Source: Pseudaestuariivita atlantica
Lineage (GTDB): Bacteria; Pseudomonadota; Alphaproteobacteria; Rhodobacterales; Rhodobacteraceae
Assembly (NCBI RefSeq): GCF_001205715.1
Contig: NZ_AQQZ01000004.1
Span: forward strand, 1-64,000
DNA: 64,000 bases
Direction: 5' to 3'
Shown here: positions 33,551-42,549 of the stretch, piece by piece
Numbering within the stretch: position 1 is the stretch's first letter
Layout: each line of letters begins with the position of its first letter
The notes under the pieces: model-generated
The model's database searches: none
What the model saw: the letters and a program-made list of their open reading frames with translations, nothing else
What the model was told of the DNA's origin: nothing
Translations under genes and position numbers: made by a program

Positions 33551-35656
33551 TCAGACGACGATGATCGCCGCCGCCACCTCTTCGGCCAGCGCGTCGGCCA
33601 CCGTGATCGTGGTCCCGTCGGCCAGCGTCACCACGGCGCCGTCCTCGGTCTCCTCGATCAGGCCCGGATCGAACGCCCCGTCGTCGTCGAGGTCGAGGGA
33701 AATCATGTCCTCCCCGTCAAAATCGAGGATCACGTCGCTGCCGCTGCCCGCGCCGAAGGTGAACAGGTCCATGCCATCTCCGCCTTCCAGCAGGTCGTCG
33801 CCCGCTCCGCCATCCAGCACGTCCGACCCGGCACCGCCCTGAAGGTCGTCGTCGCCCTCGCCGCCCGACAGCACGTCGTCGCCCTCGCCGCCCTGCACCA
33901 CGTCGTCACCCGCCGCGCCGTCCAGCGTGTCGTCGCCCGACAGGCCAAAGACAAGGTCGCGCACCTCCGACCCGACAAGGATATCGCCCTCGTCCGTCCC
34001 GCCGATGCGTTCATGCGCGATGAAGATGTCGTCCTGCAGCGCCTCGATCCCGGTATTGGCCAGCACGATGTCGGCCAGCGTCGTCTCCTGCAACTCCGCC
34101 AGCTCGTCCGCCGGGATCAGCCCCTCGGCATCACCCCAGCCCTCGTCGCCGTCGCGCAACCGCGTGAACTGGTCGATGATGATGATGGCGAAGGTCTCGC
34201 CCACCACGCCGCCCTCGACCGGGTCCTCCGCCAGCCCGCCGACCCACGCATCGACAAGGTCCACGTCGCCATAGGCCTCTTCCAGCCGCCCCGCGATCTC
34301 AGGGTCGGACGATATCTCGTCAAACGACGTGACCCGCTCCAGCCCCAGCGTCTCGCGCAGGTCGTTGTAGCTTTCGATGCCAAGGTCGCGCCCGCGCATG
34401 ATGTTCAGCGCCGCAAGGTCCAGCCCTTGCGTTCCGTCCTCGCCGATCAGGAAGGACCGCACGTCCTCCACGATCATCGTGTCCAGCTCCTGCGCATGGC
34501 TGCCCGCCAGCCCCCGGATCACCGGATCTATCCCGCCACCTTCGGCCAGAATGTCGGGGTTGAAAAAGGCTTCCCGCAGGCTCAGCGCGCCGCCGTCGAT
34601 ATCGCTGCCATCCTCGTTCAGCCGTTCGATCTCGGCCGACAGCAGGGTGTGGCCGAACCGGAACGCCGCGCCCGAAAACTCCACCGCGATCGACGGATCG
34701 ACCTCCGGGTCGTAACCTTCGTATTCCGCGATCGCGTTCTCGCCCACCAGCAGCGGCAACCACTCGTTGTAGGTGATCGCCTGCACCTCGATCTCAAGCC
34801 GCAGCCGCGCGCCCTCGAACAACTCTTCATCGGTCAGCGACGGATCGCTTTCGCGCAATTCCTCGACCAGCCGGTTGTGCTCCCGCACGAACAGTTCATG
34901 CATCGACGACAGCGCAACATTCTCGCCCGCCCGCACGTCACCGGCGACAAGGTTGCCGTCCTCGTCCCGCGGCAGGCCGTTCTGCTGCATCGCAAGATAC
35001 GGGCAGGAGCTCACCGCCTCCTCGGTCACCGCGTCCGAGCCATAGACCATCGACGCATCGAGGATCGAGGTGATCTCGTTGGTGAATTCGCGCGGCCCGT
35101 CGACGCCGGTGCCGTCATTCGGCGTAACGCGGGTAAAGGTGATCTCGCTGCCCGCCTCGAACTGCGGATCGCCTTCGGGAATGACGATCGCAATTTCCTC
35201 ACCGCCCTCGCCCGCGGGCGTCAGCCCCATGTCGTGGTCGATGAACTGGCCCCAGGCCCAGAAGAAATCACTCAGCCCGGCGCTGTTCGGCACGTCGCCG
35301 TCCTGCTGCGAGACGATGTTCGAAATCTCGCGCGCGTTCGGCAGGTCGGCATCTATCGCGCCGACGCCATCGCTGTAATTCGCATCGCCCAGACGGATCA
35401 GCGGGGCACCGGCCTCTTCGCCCGACGGAACGTCATCCGCCCCGCTGCCAAGCCCGCCCTGCACGCCACCTTCACCGTCGCCGTCGCCGTCATCCTCGGG
35501 ATCCCTCTCCCGATCGTCGTCCTGCGCGTTGTCGGCCACAAGGTCCCAGATGCTGTCCCACTGTTTCGCCGGCACGCCGCCGTCATCTTCGGCCGCCTTG
35601 CCTCGGCTTCCGAACATGAAAAAGGGAGACATCAAAAGAAACAGAAGGAATTGCAC
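33551..35656 (-). CDS. Animal-type haem peroxidase with RTX repeats
   Basis: About 701 residues, from a hydrophobic leader (VQFLLFLLMSPFFMFG) through an acidic linker to a myeloperoxidase-like domain: distal FWAWGQFIDHDMGL, ALSSMHELFVREHNRL, proximal FRFGHTLL and NIMRGRDLGIESYNDLR. The C-terminus has calcium-binding RTX nonapeptides (GGEGDDVLSGGEGDD and similar, ~residues 575-635), typical of type I secretion. GTG 35656 has AGGAG eight bases upstream; TTG 35662 is possible. No hlyD/tolC secretion genes are near. Probably an extracellular halide or phenol peroxidase. Confidence 0.85.
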   Translation of the reverse strand: MQFLLFLLMSPFFMFGSRGKAAEDDGGVPAKQWDSIWDLVADNAQDDDRERDPEDDGDGDGEGGVQGGLGSGADDVPSGEEAGAPLIRLGDANYSDGVGAIDADLPNAREISNIVSQQDGDVPNSAGLSDFFWAWGQFIDHDMGLTPAGEGGEEIAIVIPEGDPQFEAGSEITFTRVTPNDGTGVDGPREFTNEITSILDASMVYGSDAVTEEAVSSCPYLAMQQNGLPRDEDGNLVAGDVRAGENVALSSMHELFVREHNRLVEELRESDPSLTDEELFEGARLRLEIEVQAITYNEWLPLLVGENAIAEYEGYDPEVDPSIAVEFSGAAFRFGHTLLSAEIERLNEDGSDIDGGALSLREAFFNPDILAEGGGIDPVIRGLAGSHAQELDTMIVEDVRSFLIGEDGTQGLDLAALNIMRGRDLGIESYNDLRETLGLERVTSFDEISSDPEIAGRLEEAYGDVDLVDAWVGGLAEDPVEGGVVGETFAIIIIDQFTRLRDGDEGWGDAEGLIPADELAELQETTLADIVLANTGIEALQDDIFIAHERIGGTDEGDILVGSEVRDLVFGLSGDDTLDGAAGDDVVQGGEGDDVLSGGEGDDDLQGGAGSDVLDGGAGDDLLEGGDGMDLFTFGAGSGSDVILDFDGEDMISLDLDDDGAFDPGLIEETEDGAVVTLADGTTITVADALAEEVAAAIIVV

Positions 35657-35906
35657 GGTCAACGCTCCTGAAGCCCACGGCAAAACAGGCCGGGGCGGGC
35701 AATACGGGCCACAAGTGACTGCGGTGCGTCCACTTTCGCGCAGTCCCGAGACTTTGGCAAAAATTAGGCGCAAAACCCGGCCAACTGTCGCCGTCGCGCG
35801 GATAAACCTTAGCGCGTCAGGGGGATCGGTAACAAGTTGGCAACGATGGCGTCACATTCCCGCAGGACGTGTGGCGCCTCGATTCTCGCACGCGGGGGCC
35901 GGGCGT

Positions 35907-38345
35907 TCAGACCTTCACGCGTTCCGACCTGGGATCATACATCGGCTTCAGCGACGCCTCTGCCGCCACACGAGTCCCAGCCACGTCGATCTCGTAGGAC
36001 GATCCAAGGACATCCGCCGCGCTCTGGCCCTTGCACGGCACGTATCCCATGCCAATCGCCCCGCCCAGCGCGTGACCATAGGCACCGGAGGACAGGTACC
36101 CAACGATCTCGCCATCCCGCACGATGGGCTCGTTGTGATACAAAAGCGGCTCGGGGTCCGTCAGCCGGAACTGCACCAGCCGCGCGTCCAGCCCCGCCTC
36201 CTTCTTCCGCAATACCGCGTCGCGCCCGATGAAATCCGGCTTGTCCGTCTTCACGGCAAAGCCCAGCCCCGCCTCCAGCACGTGATCCTCGCAGGTGATA
36301 TCGTGGCCGAAGTGGCGGAAGCCCTTCTCGATCCGGCAGGTGTCCATCATGTGCATCCCGCACAGTTTCAGCCCCATGTCCTGCCCGGCCTCGTGCAGCA
36401 CCTCGAACACGTGCCCCGCCATGTCGGAGGAGACATAGACCTCCCAGCCCAGCTCCCCCACGTAGGTCACCCGGTGCACGCGGGCCAATCCCATGCCGAT
36501 CTCGATCTCCTGCGCCGTCCCGAACGGGTTCACCTCGTTCGAGAAGTCTGCCGGGGACACCTTCTGCAACAGGTCCCGCGCCTTCGGCCCCATCACCGCC
36601 AGCACGCCCTCGCCCGCCGTCACGTCGGTGATGACGACGCGATGATCGCCCACATGCCGCTGCAACCACGCCTGATCCTGCAACCGCGTCGCCGCCGGGG
36701 TCACGACAAGGTACGCCGTTTCCGACAGGCGGGTGACGGTCACATCCGCCTCGATCCCGCCGCGGTCGTTCAGGAACTGGGTATAGACGATCTTGCCCGC
36801 CGGCACGTCATACTGCCCGCCCGCCACGTAGTTGAGGAAGGCGCACGCATCCGGCCCTTCGACCCGCAGCTTCCCGAAGGAAGACATGTCGTACATGCCC
36901 ACGTTCTCGCGCACCGCCATATGCTCATCGCGCACGTTGTCGAAAAAGTTCTGCCGGTCCCACGAATACTCATAAGCCGGGTCCTGCCCGTCCTTCGCAA
37001 ACCAGTTGGCCCGCTCCCAGCCCGCCAACTCGCCCATGACAGCGCCATGCTGCAAAAGCTGCCCGTGGAACGGCGTCCGCCGCACCCCCCGCGCCGTCGC
37101 CTTCTGACGGTAGGGATAGTGATCGGCATAAAGCAGGCCCAGCGTCTCCACCGACCGCGCCATCAGGTAGTGCTTGTTGCCCTGGAACGGCTGCATCCGG
37201 CTGATATCCACATCACCCAGATCAAACGGCTTCTCACTCGTATCCATCCACGAAGCGAGCGCGCTGCCCGCACCCCCCGCCGACTGGATGCCGACCGAGT
37301 TGAAGCCCGCCGCGACCCACACATTGTCCATCTCCGGACACTGGCCCAGATGGTACGCATCATCCGGCGTGAAACTCTCCGGCCCGTTGAAGAACGTGTG
37401 AATACCCGCCTCCGCCAGCATCGGCATCCGCTCTACAGCAGCTTCAAGGATCGGCTCGAAGTGATCAAAATCCTCGGGCAACTGGTCGAATTCGAAATCC
37501 TGCGGGATCGGCCCCCACGGCTTCGCCACCGGTTCGAACGCGCCCAGCAGCATCTTGCCCGCATCTTCCTTGTAATACGCGCACTCATCCGGCACCCGCA
37601 GGACGGGGAGTTGCGTCAGGCCCTGAATGGCCTCGGTCACGATATAGAAATGCTCGCAGGCCTGCAGCGGTACGTTCGTGCCCAGCATCTTGCCCACCTC
37701 GCGGCCCCACATGCCACCGCAATTCACCACATGCTCACAAGCGATATGGCCCGACGACCCGTCCGCCGCCTCCCAATCGACGCCGGTAATCCGCCGCCCC
37801 TCGCGGCTGACACCCGTCGCCTTCACGCGTTCCTTCACGATGCCACCTCGCTGCCGCGCCCCCTTGGCCAGCGCCTGCGCGATGTTCGCCGGATCGCCCT
37901 GCCCGTCCAGCGGCAGGTACACCCCCGCCACCACGTCATCCACGTTCAGATGCTCGTACTTGGCCTTCACCTCCGCAGGCGAGATCTCCTCGACCTCCAC
38001 CCCGAACGCGCGCGCCATCGCCGCCTGACGGTAAATCTCTTCCCTCCGCGCCTCGGTCAGCGCCACGGTGATCGACCCGCAGCGCTTGAACCCCGTGGCC
38101 ACACCCGTCTCCGCCTCCAGATCGCCGTAAAGCTCCTGCGAATACTTGGCGAGCTTCGTCATGTTCGCCGTCGCCCTAAGCTGCGCGATCAGCCCCGCCG
38201 CATGCCACGTCGTGCCGCTGGTCAACTGCTTGCGCTCCAAGAGCACAACGTCGGTCCAGCCCAGCTTGGTCAGGTGATAAGCCACCGAACAGCCGACAAC
38301 CCCGCCGCCGATGATGACAACCCGCGCTTTTTCAGGAAGGTCCAT
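35907..38345 (-). CDS. FAD-dependent oxidoreductase with GcvT domain (DMGDH-like) 2
   Basis: An 812-residue protein. It has an FAD-binding start ARVVIIGGGVVGCSVAYHL and TSGTTWHAAGL, whose His corresponds to the flavinylation site of dimethylglycine dehydrogenase. The second half is the folate-binding GcvT/aminomethyltransferase domain (GWERANWFAKDG, GELGWEVYVSSDMAG, CRIEKGFRHFGHDI). Such enzymes demethylate dimethylglycine, sarcosine or related N-methyl amines and pass one-carbon units to tetrahydrofolate. It is last in the seven-gene cluster and paralogous to 39938-42388. Confidence 0.87.
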   Translation of the reverse strand: MDLPEKARVVIIGGGVVGCSVAYHLTKLGWTDVVLLERKQLTSGTTWHAAGLIAQLRATANMTKLAKYSQELYGDLEAETGVATGFKRCGSITVALTEARREEIYRQAAMARAFGVEVEEISPAEVKAKYEHLNVDDVVAGVYLPLDGQGDPANIAQALAKGARQRGGIVKERVKATGVSREGRRITGVDWEAADGSSGHIACEHVVNCGGMWGREVGKMLGTNVPLQACEHFYIVTEAIQGLTQLPVLRVPDECAYYKEDAGKMLLGAFEPVAKPWGPIPQDFEFDQLPEDFDHFEPILEAAVERMPMLAEAGIHTFFNGPESFTPDDAYHLGQCPEMDNVWVAAGFNSVGIQSAGGAGSALASWMDTSEKPFDLGDVDISRMQPFQGNKHYLMARSVETLGLLYADHYPYRQKATARGVRRTPFHGQLLQHGAVMGELAGWERANWFAKDGQDPAYEYSWDRQNFFDNVRDEHMAVRENVGMYDMSSFGKLRVEGPDACAFLNYVAGGQYDVPAGKIVYTQFLNDRGGIEADVTVTRLSETAYLVVTPAATRLQDQAWLQRHVGDHRVVITDVTAGEGVLAVMGPKARDLLQKVSPADFSNEVNPFGTAQEIEIGMGLARVHRVTYVGELGWEVYVSSDMAGHVFEVLHEAGQDMGLKLCGMHMMDTCRIEKGFRHFGHDITCEDHVLEAGLGFAVKTDKPDFIGRDAVLRKKEAGLDARLVQFRLTDPEPLLYHNEPIVRDGEIVGYLSSGAYGHALGGAIGMGYVPCKGQSAADVLGSSYEIDVAGTRVAAEASLKPMYDPRSERVKV

Positions 38346-38348
38346 CGC

Positions 38349-38972
38349 TTATCCCCTTTCGATCTCGATATCTTTCAAGGCCAGGAACCCGGCCGCGAGC
38401 AGCATCAGCGTCCCGCTCACCCGCGTCAGCCACGGGCCATTCAACAGATCCATCCGCTCGCTCAGCTTCCTCGCGCTCCACGCCCAGAACACAAGCTGCA
38501 CGAAGTCGAACATCAGGTACGTCACCCCCAGCAGCAACAACTGCGGCAGAATCGGATCGCCCGCCGTGATGAATTGCGGGAACAAGGCGGCAAAGAACAT
38601 GATCGGCCACGGGTTCACCATCGAGTTGACGAAGCCCTGCCAGACCAGCCTCCGCCCCGGCACCACCTCCGCCTGCACCCGCCCCGGCTTCGACAACAGC
38701 GTCGTCAGCCCAAGGTAGGCAAGGTAGGCCACCCCCGCCCACTTCACCGCACCCAGCACCCAGCCCGCCTGCGCCACCAGCGCGGCAAGCCCGAAGGCCG
38801 CGATCGTCATCTGCACTGCGTTGGCGCTCAAATCGCCCAGAATAGTCAGCCGCGTGCCGCGCTTCCCGTGCCGCACGGTGTTCGACATGACGAGGAATTC
38901 CGTCGCATCCGGCGGCCCCACGAAGAAAGCCACCAGCGTCAGCAGGTAAAGGGTATAGACCTCACCCAGCAC
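38349..38972 (-). CDS. LysE-family exporter 2
   Basis: A 207-residue inner-membrane protein with about six helices, of the LysE/RhtB amino-acid exporter family (FFVGPPDATEFLVMSNTVRH, then FVNSMVNPWPIMFFAALFPQ, the usual N-P-x-x-x-x-F motif region). GTG 38972 is chosen because GGGAG lies eight bases upstream; it overlaps the preceding methyltransferase gene by 11 bases. The oxidoreductase follows after three bases. Export of a methylated amino acid or glycine-related product is inferred from context only. Confidence 0.85.
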   Translation of the reverse strand: MLGEVYTLYLLTLVAFFVGPPDATEFLVMSNTVRHGKRGTRLTILGDLSANAVQMTIAAFGLAALVAQAGWVLGAVKWAGVAYLAYLGLTTLLSKPGRVQAEVVPGRRLVWQGFVNSMVNPWPIMFFAALFPQFITAGDPILPQLLLLGVTYLMFDFVQLVFWAWSARKLSERMDLLNGPWLTRVSGTLMLLAAGFLALKDIEIERG

Positions 38973-39852
38973 CCACCGTCTCCCTCTTGAACTCCGCCGC
39001 CAGCGCCGCGATATGCGCCGGCCCCACCTCGCAACAGCCACCGATCAGCGTGGCGCCCTCCCGCACCCAGTCCTGCGCATGCGCAAGATAGGTCTCGGGG
39101 TCGAGGTCCCTGCGGGCCGTCAACAAATCCACCGTCGCCAGCGTGTCGTTGAATTCCGCCTCGATCCCCTCGAACCCGTTGGCATAGGCCCCGAACGGCA
39201 CGCCCAGCTTGGCCAGCTCCCGGACCCCGTGCCGCACCGCCTCGGGCCGCGAGCAATTGATCAACACCGCTTCCGGCGCGAACTCGCGCAACAGGGGCGC
39301 CACGTCGGTCACCATCTCGCCCGACCGCAACCTCCGCCCGTCAGCATCGTCCACCGTCAGGGCCAGCCAGACGGGCTTGCCCGTCACCCCGGCCCCCATC
39401 AGCCCGCCCCTCGCCTGATCGACCGAGGCCATGGTCTCCAGCAAATGCACATCCACGTATTCCGCCTGCATCCGCGCCAGCCGGGCATAGACCTCCGCCG
39501 CCTCCTCCGCCGGCGGTGCCTTGTCCGGCTGGTAGGAAAACCCCTGCGGCCCAAGGCTGCCCGCGACGATCCCCGAACCATGCGCATCCCGCGCCGCCAC
39601 GGCCAATGCACAGGCCCTCCGCATCAACGGCTCCAGCCGGTCACCATAGCCCTTGGGTTCCAGCCGGTCCGGCAACACCGAATAGGAATTCGTCGTCGCG
39701 ACATCCGCGCCCGCGGCAAAGAACTCGTCATGCACCACCCGCACCATGTCCGGCGCATCCATCAGCGCCTTCAGCGACCACAGGTCCGTGGCCTCACCCG
39801 CACGCCGGATCAGCTCCTGCCCCATGCCGCCATCAAGAATGGTGATCGTCAT
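38962..39852 (-). CDS. Homocysteine S-methyltransferase family protein (BHMT-like)
   Basis: A 296-residue single-domain zinc methyltransferase. Catalytic zinc ligands are visible as Cys in VLINCSRPEAV (~residue 200) and the Cys pair in LIGGCCEVGPAHIAAL (~residue 280); DGGMGQELIRR opens the barrel. Family members use betaine, S-methylmethionine or other donors. The DMGDH-like enzymes on either side make betaine:homocysteine methyltransferase the best inference, giving methionine and dimethylglycine. It overlaps the lysE-type gene by 11 bases. Confidence 0.85.
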   Translation of the reverse strand: MTITILDGGMGQELIRRAGEATDLWSLKALMDAPDMVRVVHDEFFAAGADVATTNSYSVLPDRLEPKGYGDRLEPLMRRACALAVAARDAHGSGIVAGSLGPQGFSYQPDKAPPAEEAAEVYARLARMQAEYVDVHLLETMASVDQARGGLMGAGVTGKPVWLALTVDDADGRRLRSGEMVTDVAPLLREFAPEAVLINCSRPEAVRHGVRELAKLGVPFGAYANGFEGIEAEFNDTLATVDLLTARRDLDPETYLAHAQDWVREGATLIGGCCEVGPAHIAALAAEFKRETVGAG

Positions 39853-39880
39853 CTTCTTCGGTTCCCAAATACCTCGGGGG
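39853..39880 (-). repeat. Operon-leader repeat, copy 4
   Basis: The plus strand reads CTTCTTCGGTTCCCAAATAC then CTCGGGGG, the closest match to copies at 16987 and 20011. It abuts the ATG of the homocysteine methyltransferase gene. Confidence 0.6.
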
Positions 39881-39888
39881 GGATGAGG

Positions 39889-39932
39889 GGGGCAGCGCCC
39901 CCCAGGGGTGGGTGGGCGGGAGCCCACCCAGC
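39889..39932 (-). repeat. Two GC-rich hairpins inside the operon
   Basis: First hairpin: GGGGGGC/GCCCCCC with an AGC loop (39889-39905). Second: TGGGTGGGC/GCCCACCCA with a GGGA loop (39911-39932). Both lie between the first DMGDH-like gene and the homocysteine methyltransferase, without a T tract, so a role in mRNA processing or stability is more likely than termination. Confidence 0.7.
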
Positions 39933-39937
39933 CAAAC

Positions 39938-42388
39938 TCATGCACGCAGCCGCGCGTTCTCCGGATCCCAGATCGGACCGTCCGGCTGCACCACGGCGCG
40001 GCATTTCTGGCCGTAGATATCCACTTCCAGCTCCGTGCCCGGCTCCGCCAGTTCCGGCGCGACCATTCCCAGCGCGACGGATGCTCCCACGCGGTACCCC
40101 CAAGCACCCGACGTGGTCTCGCCCACGATCTTGCCGTCCGCCCAGACCGTCGACATGTACGGCGCATCCGCCCCGTTCGCGTCCACGATCATCGACACAA
40201 ATGCCTTCTTGCGCCCCTGCTGCTTCTCGTTCTGGATCGCGGCCTTGCCGGGGAAATCCTGCGGCTTGTCGAGCTTCACGAACCGCTCCAGCCCGCCTTC
40301 CAGCAGGGAGTAATCGGTCGACAGATCGCCCTTCCACGCCCGGTACCCCTTCTCGATCCGCATCGAGTTCAGCGCGTACATTCCGAACGGCACCGCACCC
40401 GCATCCAGCACCGCATCGTACAGCGCCGGGATATGCTCCATCCGCGCATGGATCTCCCAACCCAATTCCCCGGCAAAGGACACCCGCGCCAGCTTGCAGG
40501 GCTTGCCCGCGACGATCGCCTCCTGATGCGTCAGCCAGCCCAGCGACAGGTCCGCATCGGTGCCGATCTGTACGAACAGGTCCCGGCTCTTGGGACCGGT
40601 CACGATCAGGGTCGAAAACTCCTTGGTGCGGTCGGTCAGCGTCAGGCCGTCCGGCAACACGCGGTCCAGCACCTCGAAATCGTGCCACTGGGCCGAGGCG
40701 GCGGTGATCAGGGTAAAGGCATCCTCGCCCCGCCGGATCACGCTCATCTCGGTCAGGATGCGGCCCCGGTCGTCGGCGAAATAGGCGAGGTTCATCCGTC
40801 CCACCTTGGGCAGCGCACCCGCGATGCGGCCCCGCAGGAACTCCGCCGCGCCTTCGCCTTCCAGATCGAACCGCGAGAAGCCCGGCAGGTCCAGCACGCC
40901 GACGCCGTCGCGCACGGCCTCCACCTCTTCGCGGATGCGCGGCTCCCACGGGCCCTCGCGGCCCCATGTCTCCGTCGCCTCCAGCGAGGTATCGTCCCCG
41001 TCCTTCGCAAACCAGTTGGCCCGCTCCCAACCGTTATAGGCGCCCATCTGGCCACCCATCTCCCGCACCTTGGCATCGACCGGAGACAGCTTCCGGTCCC
41101 GCCCGGCCGGCCATTCCTTCTGCGGGAAATGCATGCCGTATTCGTGGCCGTAGATCTCCATCGCCTTGTCGATGCAGTACTGCTGGTCGGTGTAATCGGT
41201 GTACCGCCGCGGATCGACGGCCCACATGTCCCACTCGGTCTGGCCCTCGGTGATCCACTCGGCCAGCACCTTGCCCGCGCCACCGCCTTGCGTGATCCCG
41301 AAGGTGAACACACAGGCCTCGAACGCGTTCGGCACACCGGGCATCGGCCCGATCAGCGGCAGCCCGTCCGGCGCATAGGGGATCGGCCCGTTGATGTTGC
41401 GGCCCACGCCGCCTTCACCCAGCAGCGGCACCCGCGCCATCGCATCCTCAATATACCACTCCAGCCGCTCCAGGTCGTCGGGGTACAGCTGGAACGAGAA
41501 ATCCTCGGGCATCGGATCGTCAGGCGTGATCCAGTGCGCCTTGCAGTTGCGCTCGTAGGGGCCAAGGTTCAGCCCGTACTTCTCCTGCCGCAGGTAATAC
41601 GACGAATCCACGTCGCGCAGCAGCGGCAGCTTGCGCTTGCCCGTGCCCTCGCACCATTCCTTGATCGCGGGGATCTCCTCGGTCAGGAAATACTGGTGGC
41701 TCATCACCGCCATCGGCACGGTCCGCCCGCCATAGGGCTTGAACCACTCGCCCACGCGCTGCGCATAGTACCCGGCCGCGTTCACCACGTATTCACAGCG
41801 AATGTCGCCCTTGGGCGTGTGCACGATCCACTCGCCATTCTCGCGGGAAACACCGGTCGCGGGGCAGAACCGCTCGATCCGGGCACCCATGTTGCGCGCG
41901 CCCTTGGCCAGCGCCTGCGTCAACTGCGCGGGGTCGATATCGCCGTCGTCGGGGTCGTACATGCCGCCCACAAGATCGTGGGTCTCAAGGAAGGGATAGA
42001 TCTCCTGCATCTCGGCATTGGTCATCATCTTCAGGTCCATGCCCTGATAGATGCCCATCGAACACGCCCGCTCGAACTCCTGCATCCGCTCCTTCGAATG
42101 CGCCAGCCGGATCGAGCCCGTGACGTGATAGTTCATCGGGTAATCGACCTCGTCGGCAAGGCCGCGATAGAGCTCCAGCGAATAGCGCTGCATGTTCATC
42201 ACCGCCCACGAGGTCGAGAACGACGGGCAGTTCCCCGCCGCGTGCCACGTCGACCCTGCGGTCAGCTCGTTCTTCTCCAGCAACACGCAGTCAGACCACC
42301 CCGCCTTTGCCAGGTGATAGAGGCTCGACGCCCCTACCGCGCCACCGCCGATGATGACCACGCGGGCCGTTGTCGGAAAATCGCTCAT
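39938..42388 (-). CDS. FAD-dependent oxidoreductase with GcvT domain (DMGDH-like) 1
   Basis: An 816-residue paralogue of the protein at 35907. It shares TARVVIIGGGAVGASSLYHL, AGSTWHAAGNCPSFSTSWAV with the flavinylation His, NGWERANWFAKDG, and SFAGELGWEIHARMEHIP in the GcvT part. The substrate pocket differs between the paralogues, so one may act on dimethylglycine and the other on sarcosine or another N-methyl amine. ATG 42388 has GGAG eight bases upstream; the longer frame to 42571 is an artefact over the small membrane gene. Confidence 0.87.
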   Translation of the reverse strand: MSDFPTTARVVIIGGGAVGASSLYHLAKAGWSDCVLLEKNELTAGSTWHAAGNCPSFSTSWAVMNMQRYSLELYRGLADEVDYPMNYHVTGSIRLAHSKERMQEFERACSMGIYQGMDLKMMTNAEMQEIYPFLETHDLVGGMYDPDDGDIDPAQLTQALAKGARNMGARIERFCPATGVSRENGEWIVHTPKGDIRCEYVVNAAGYYAQRVGEWFKPYGGRTVPMAVMSHQYFLTEEIPAIKEWCEGTGKRKLPLLRDVDSSYYLRQEKYGLNLGPYERNCKAHWITPDDPMPEDFSFQLYPDDLERLEWYIEDAMARVPLLGEGGVGRNINGPIPYAPDGLPLIGPMPGVPNAFEACVFTFGITQGGGAGKVLAEWITEGQTEWDMWAVDPRRYTDYTDQQYCIDKAMEIYGHEYGMHFPQKEWPAGRDRKLSPVDAKVREMGGQMGAYNGWERANWFAKDGDDTSLEATETWGREGPWEPRIREEVEAVRDGVGVLDLPGFSRFDLEGEGAAEFLRGRIAGALPKVGRMNLAYFADDRGRILTEMSVIRRGEDAFTLITAASAQWHDFEVLDRVLPDGLTLTDRTKEFSTLIVTGPKSRDLFVQIGTDADLSLGWLTHQEAIVAGKPCKLARVSFAGELGWEIHARMEHIPALYDAVLDAGAVPFGMYALNSMRIEKGYRAWKGDLSTDYSLLEGGLERFVKLDKPQDFPGKAAIQNEKQQGRKKAFVSMIVDANGADAPYMSTVWADGKIVGETTSGAWGYRVGASVALGMVAPELAEPGTELEVDIYGQKCRAVVQPDGPIWDPENARLRA

Positions 42389-42408
42389 CCCATGTTCTCC
42401 AGTGTTCG

Positions 42409-42549
42409 CTACCAAAGCGGTGCCAGCATCGCATCCGGGGCAAGCCATACGGCCCACAACCCCAGTGCAACCGCACCGAAAAATCCAATCCCAAGCGCCC
42501 GAAAGCGCACACTCTTCGCCTGCGTCAGGTTCCCGACAAACGCGCTCAT
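42409..42549 (-). CDS. 46-residue predicted membrane protein
   Basis: A short frame from ATG 42549, which overlaps the lysE-type stop (ATGA), to 42409. It encodes a basic N-terminus (SAFVGNLTQAKSVRFRALG) followed by one hydrophobic segment (IGFFGAVALGLWAVWLAP). The start overlap and the 20-base gap to the next gene indicate translation in the operon. No family is recognised. It could be a small subunit or modulator of the preceding exporter. Confidence 0.55.
   Translation of the reverse strand: MSAFVGNLTQAKSVRFRALGIGFFGAVALGLWAVWLAPDAMLAPLW

Noticed and set aside
33780-33990. GC-rich repeats as a possible DNA tandem array
   Set aside because: They encode the RTX nonapeptides of the peroxidase, so the repetition is protein-level.
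35529-38990. A 1,153-codon plus-strand open frame
   Set aside because: It is antisense to the DMGDH-like gene and neighbours; its translation is rich in His, Arg and Pro with no domain, typical of a GC-rich shadow frame.
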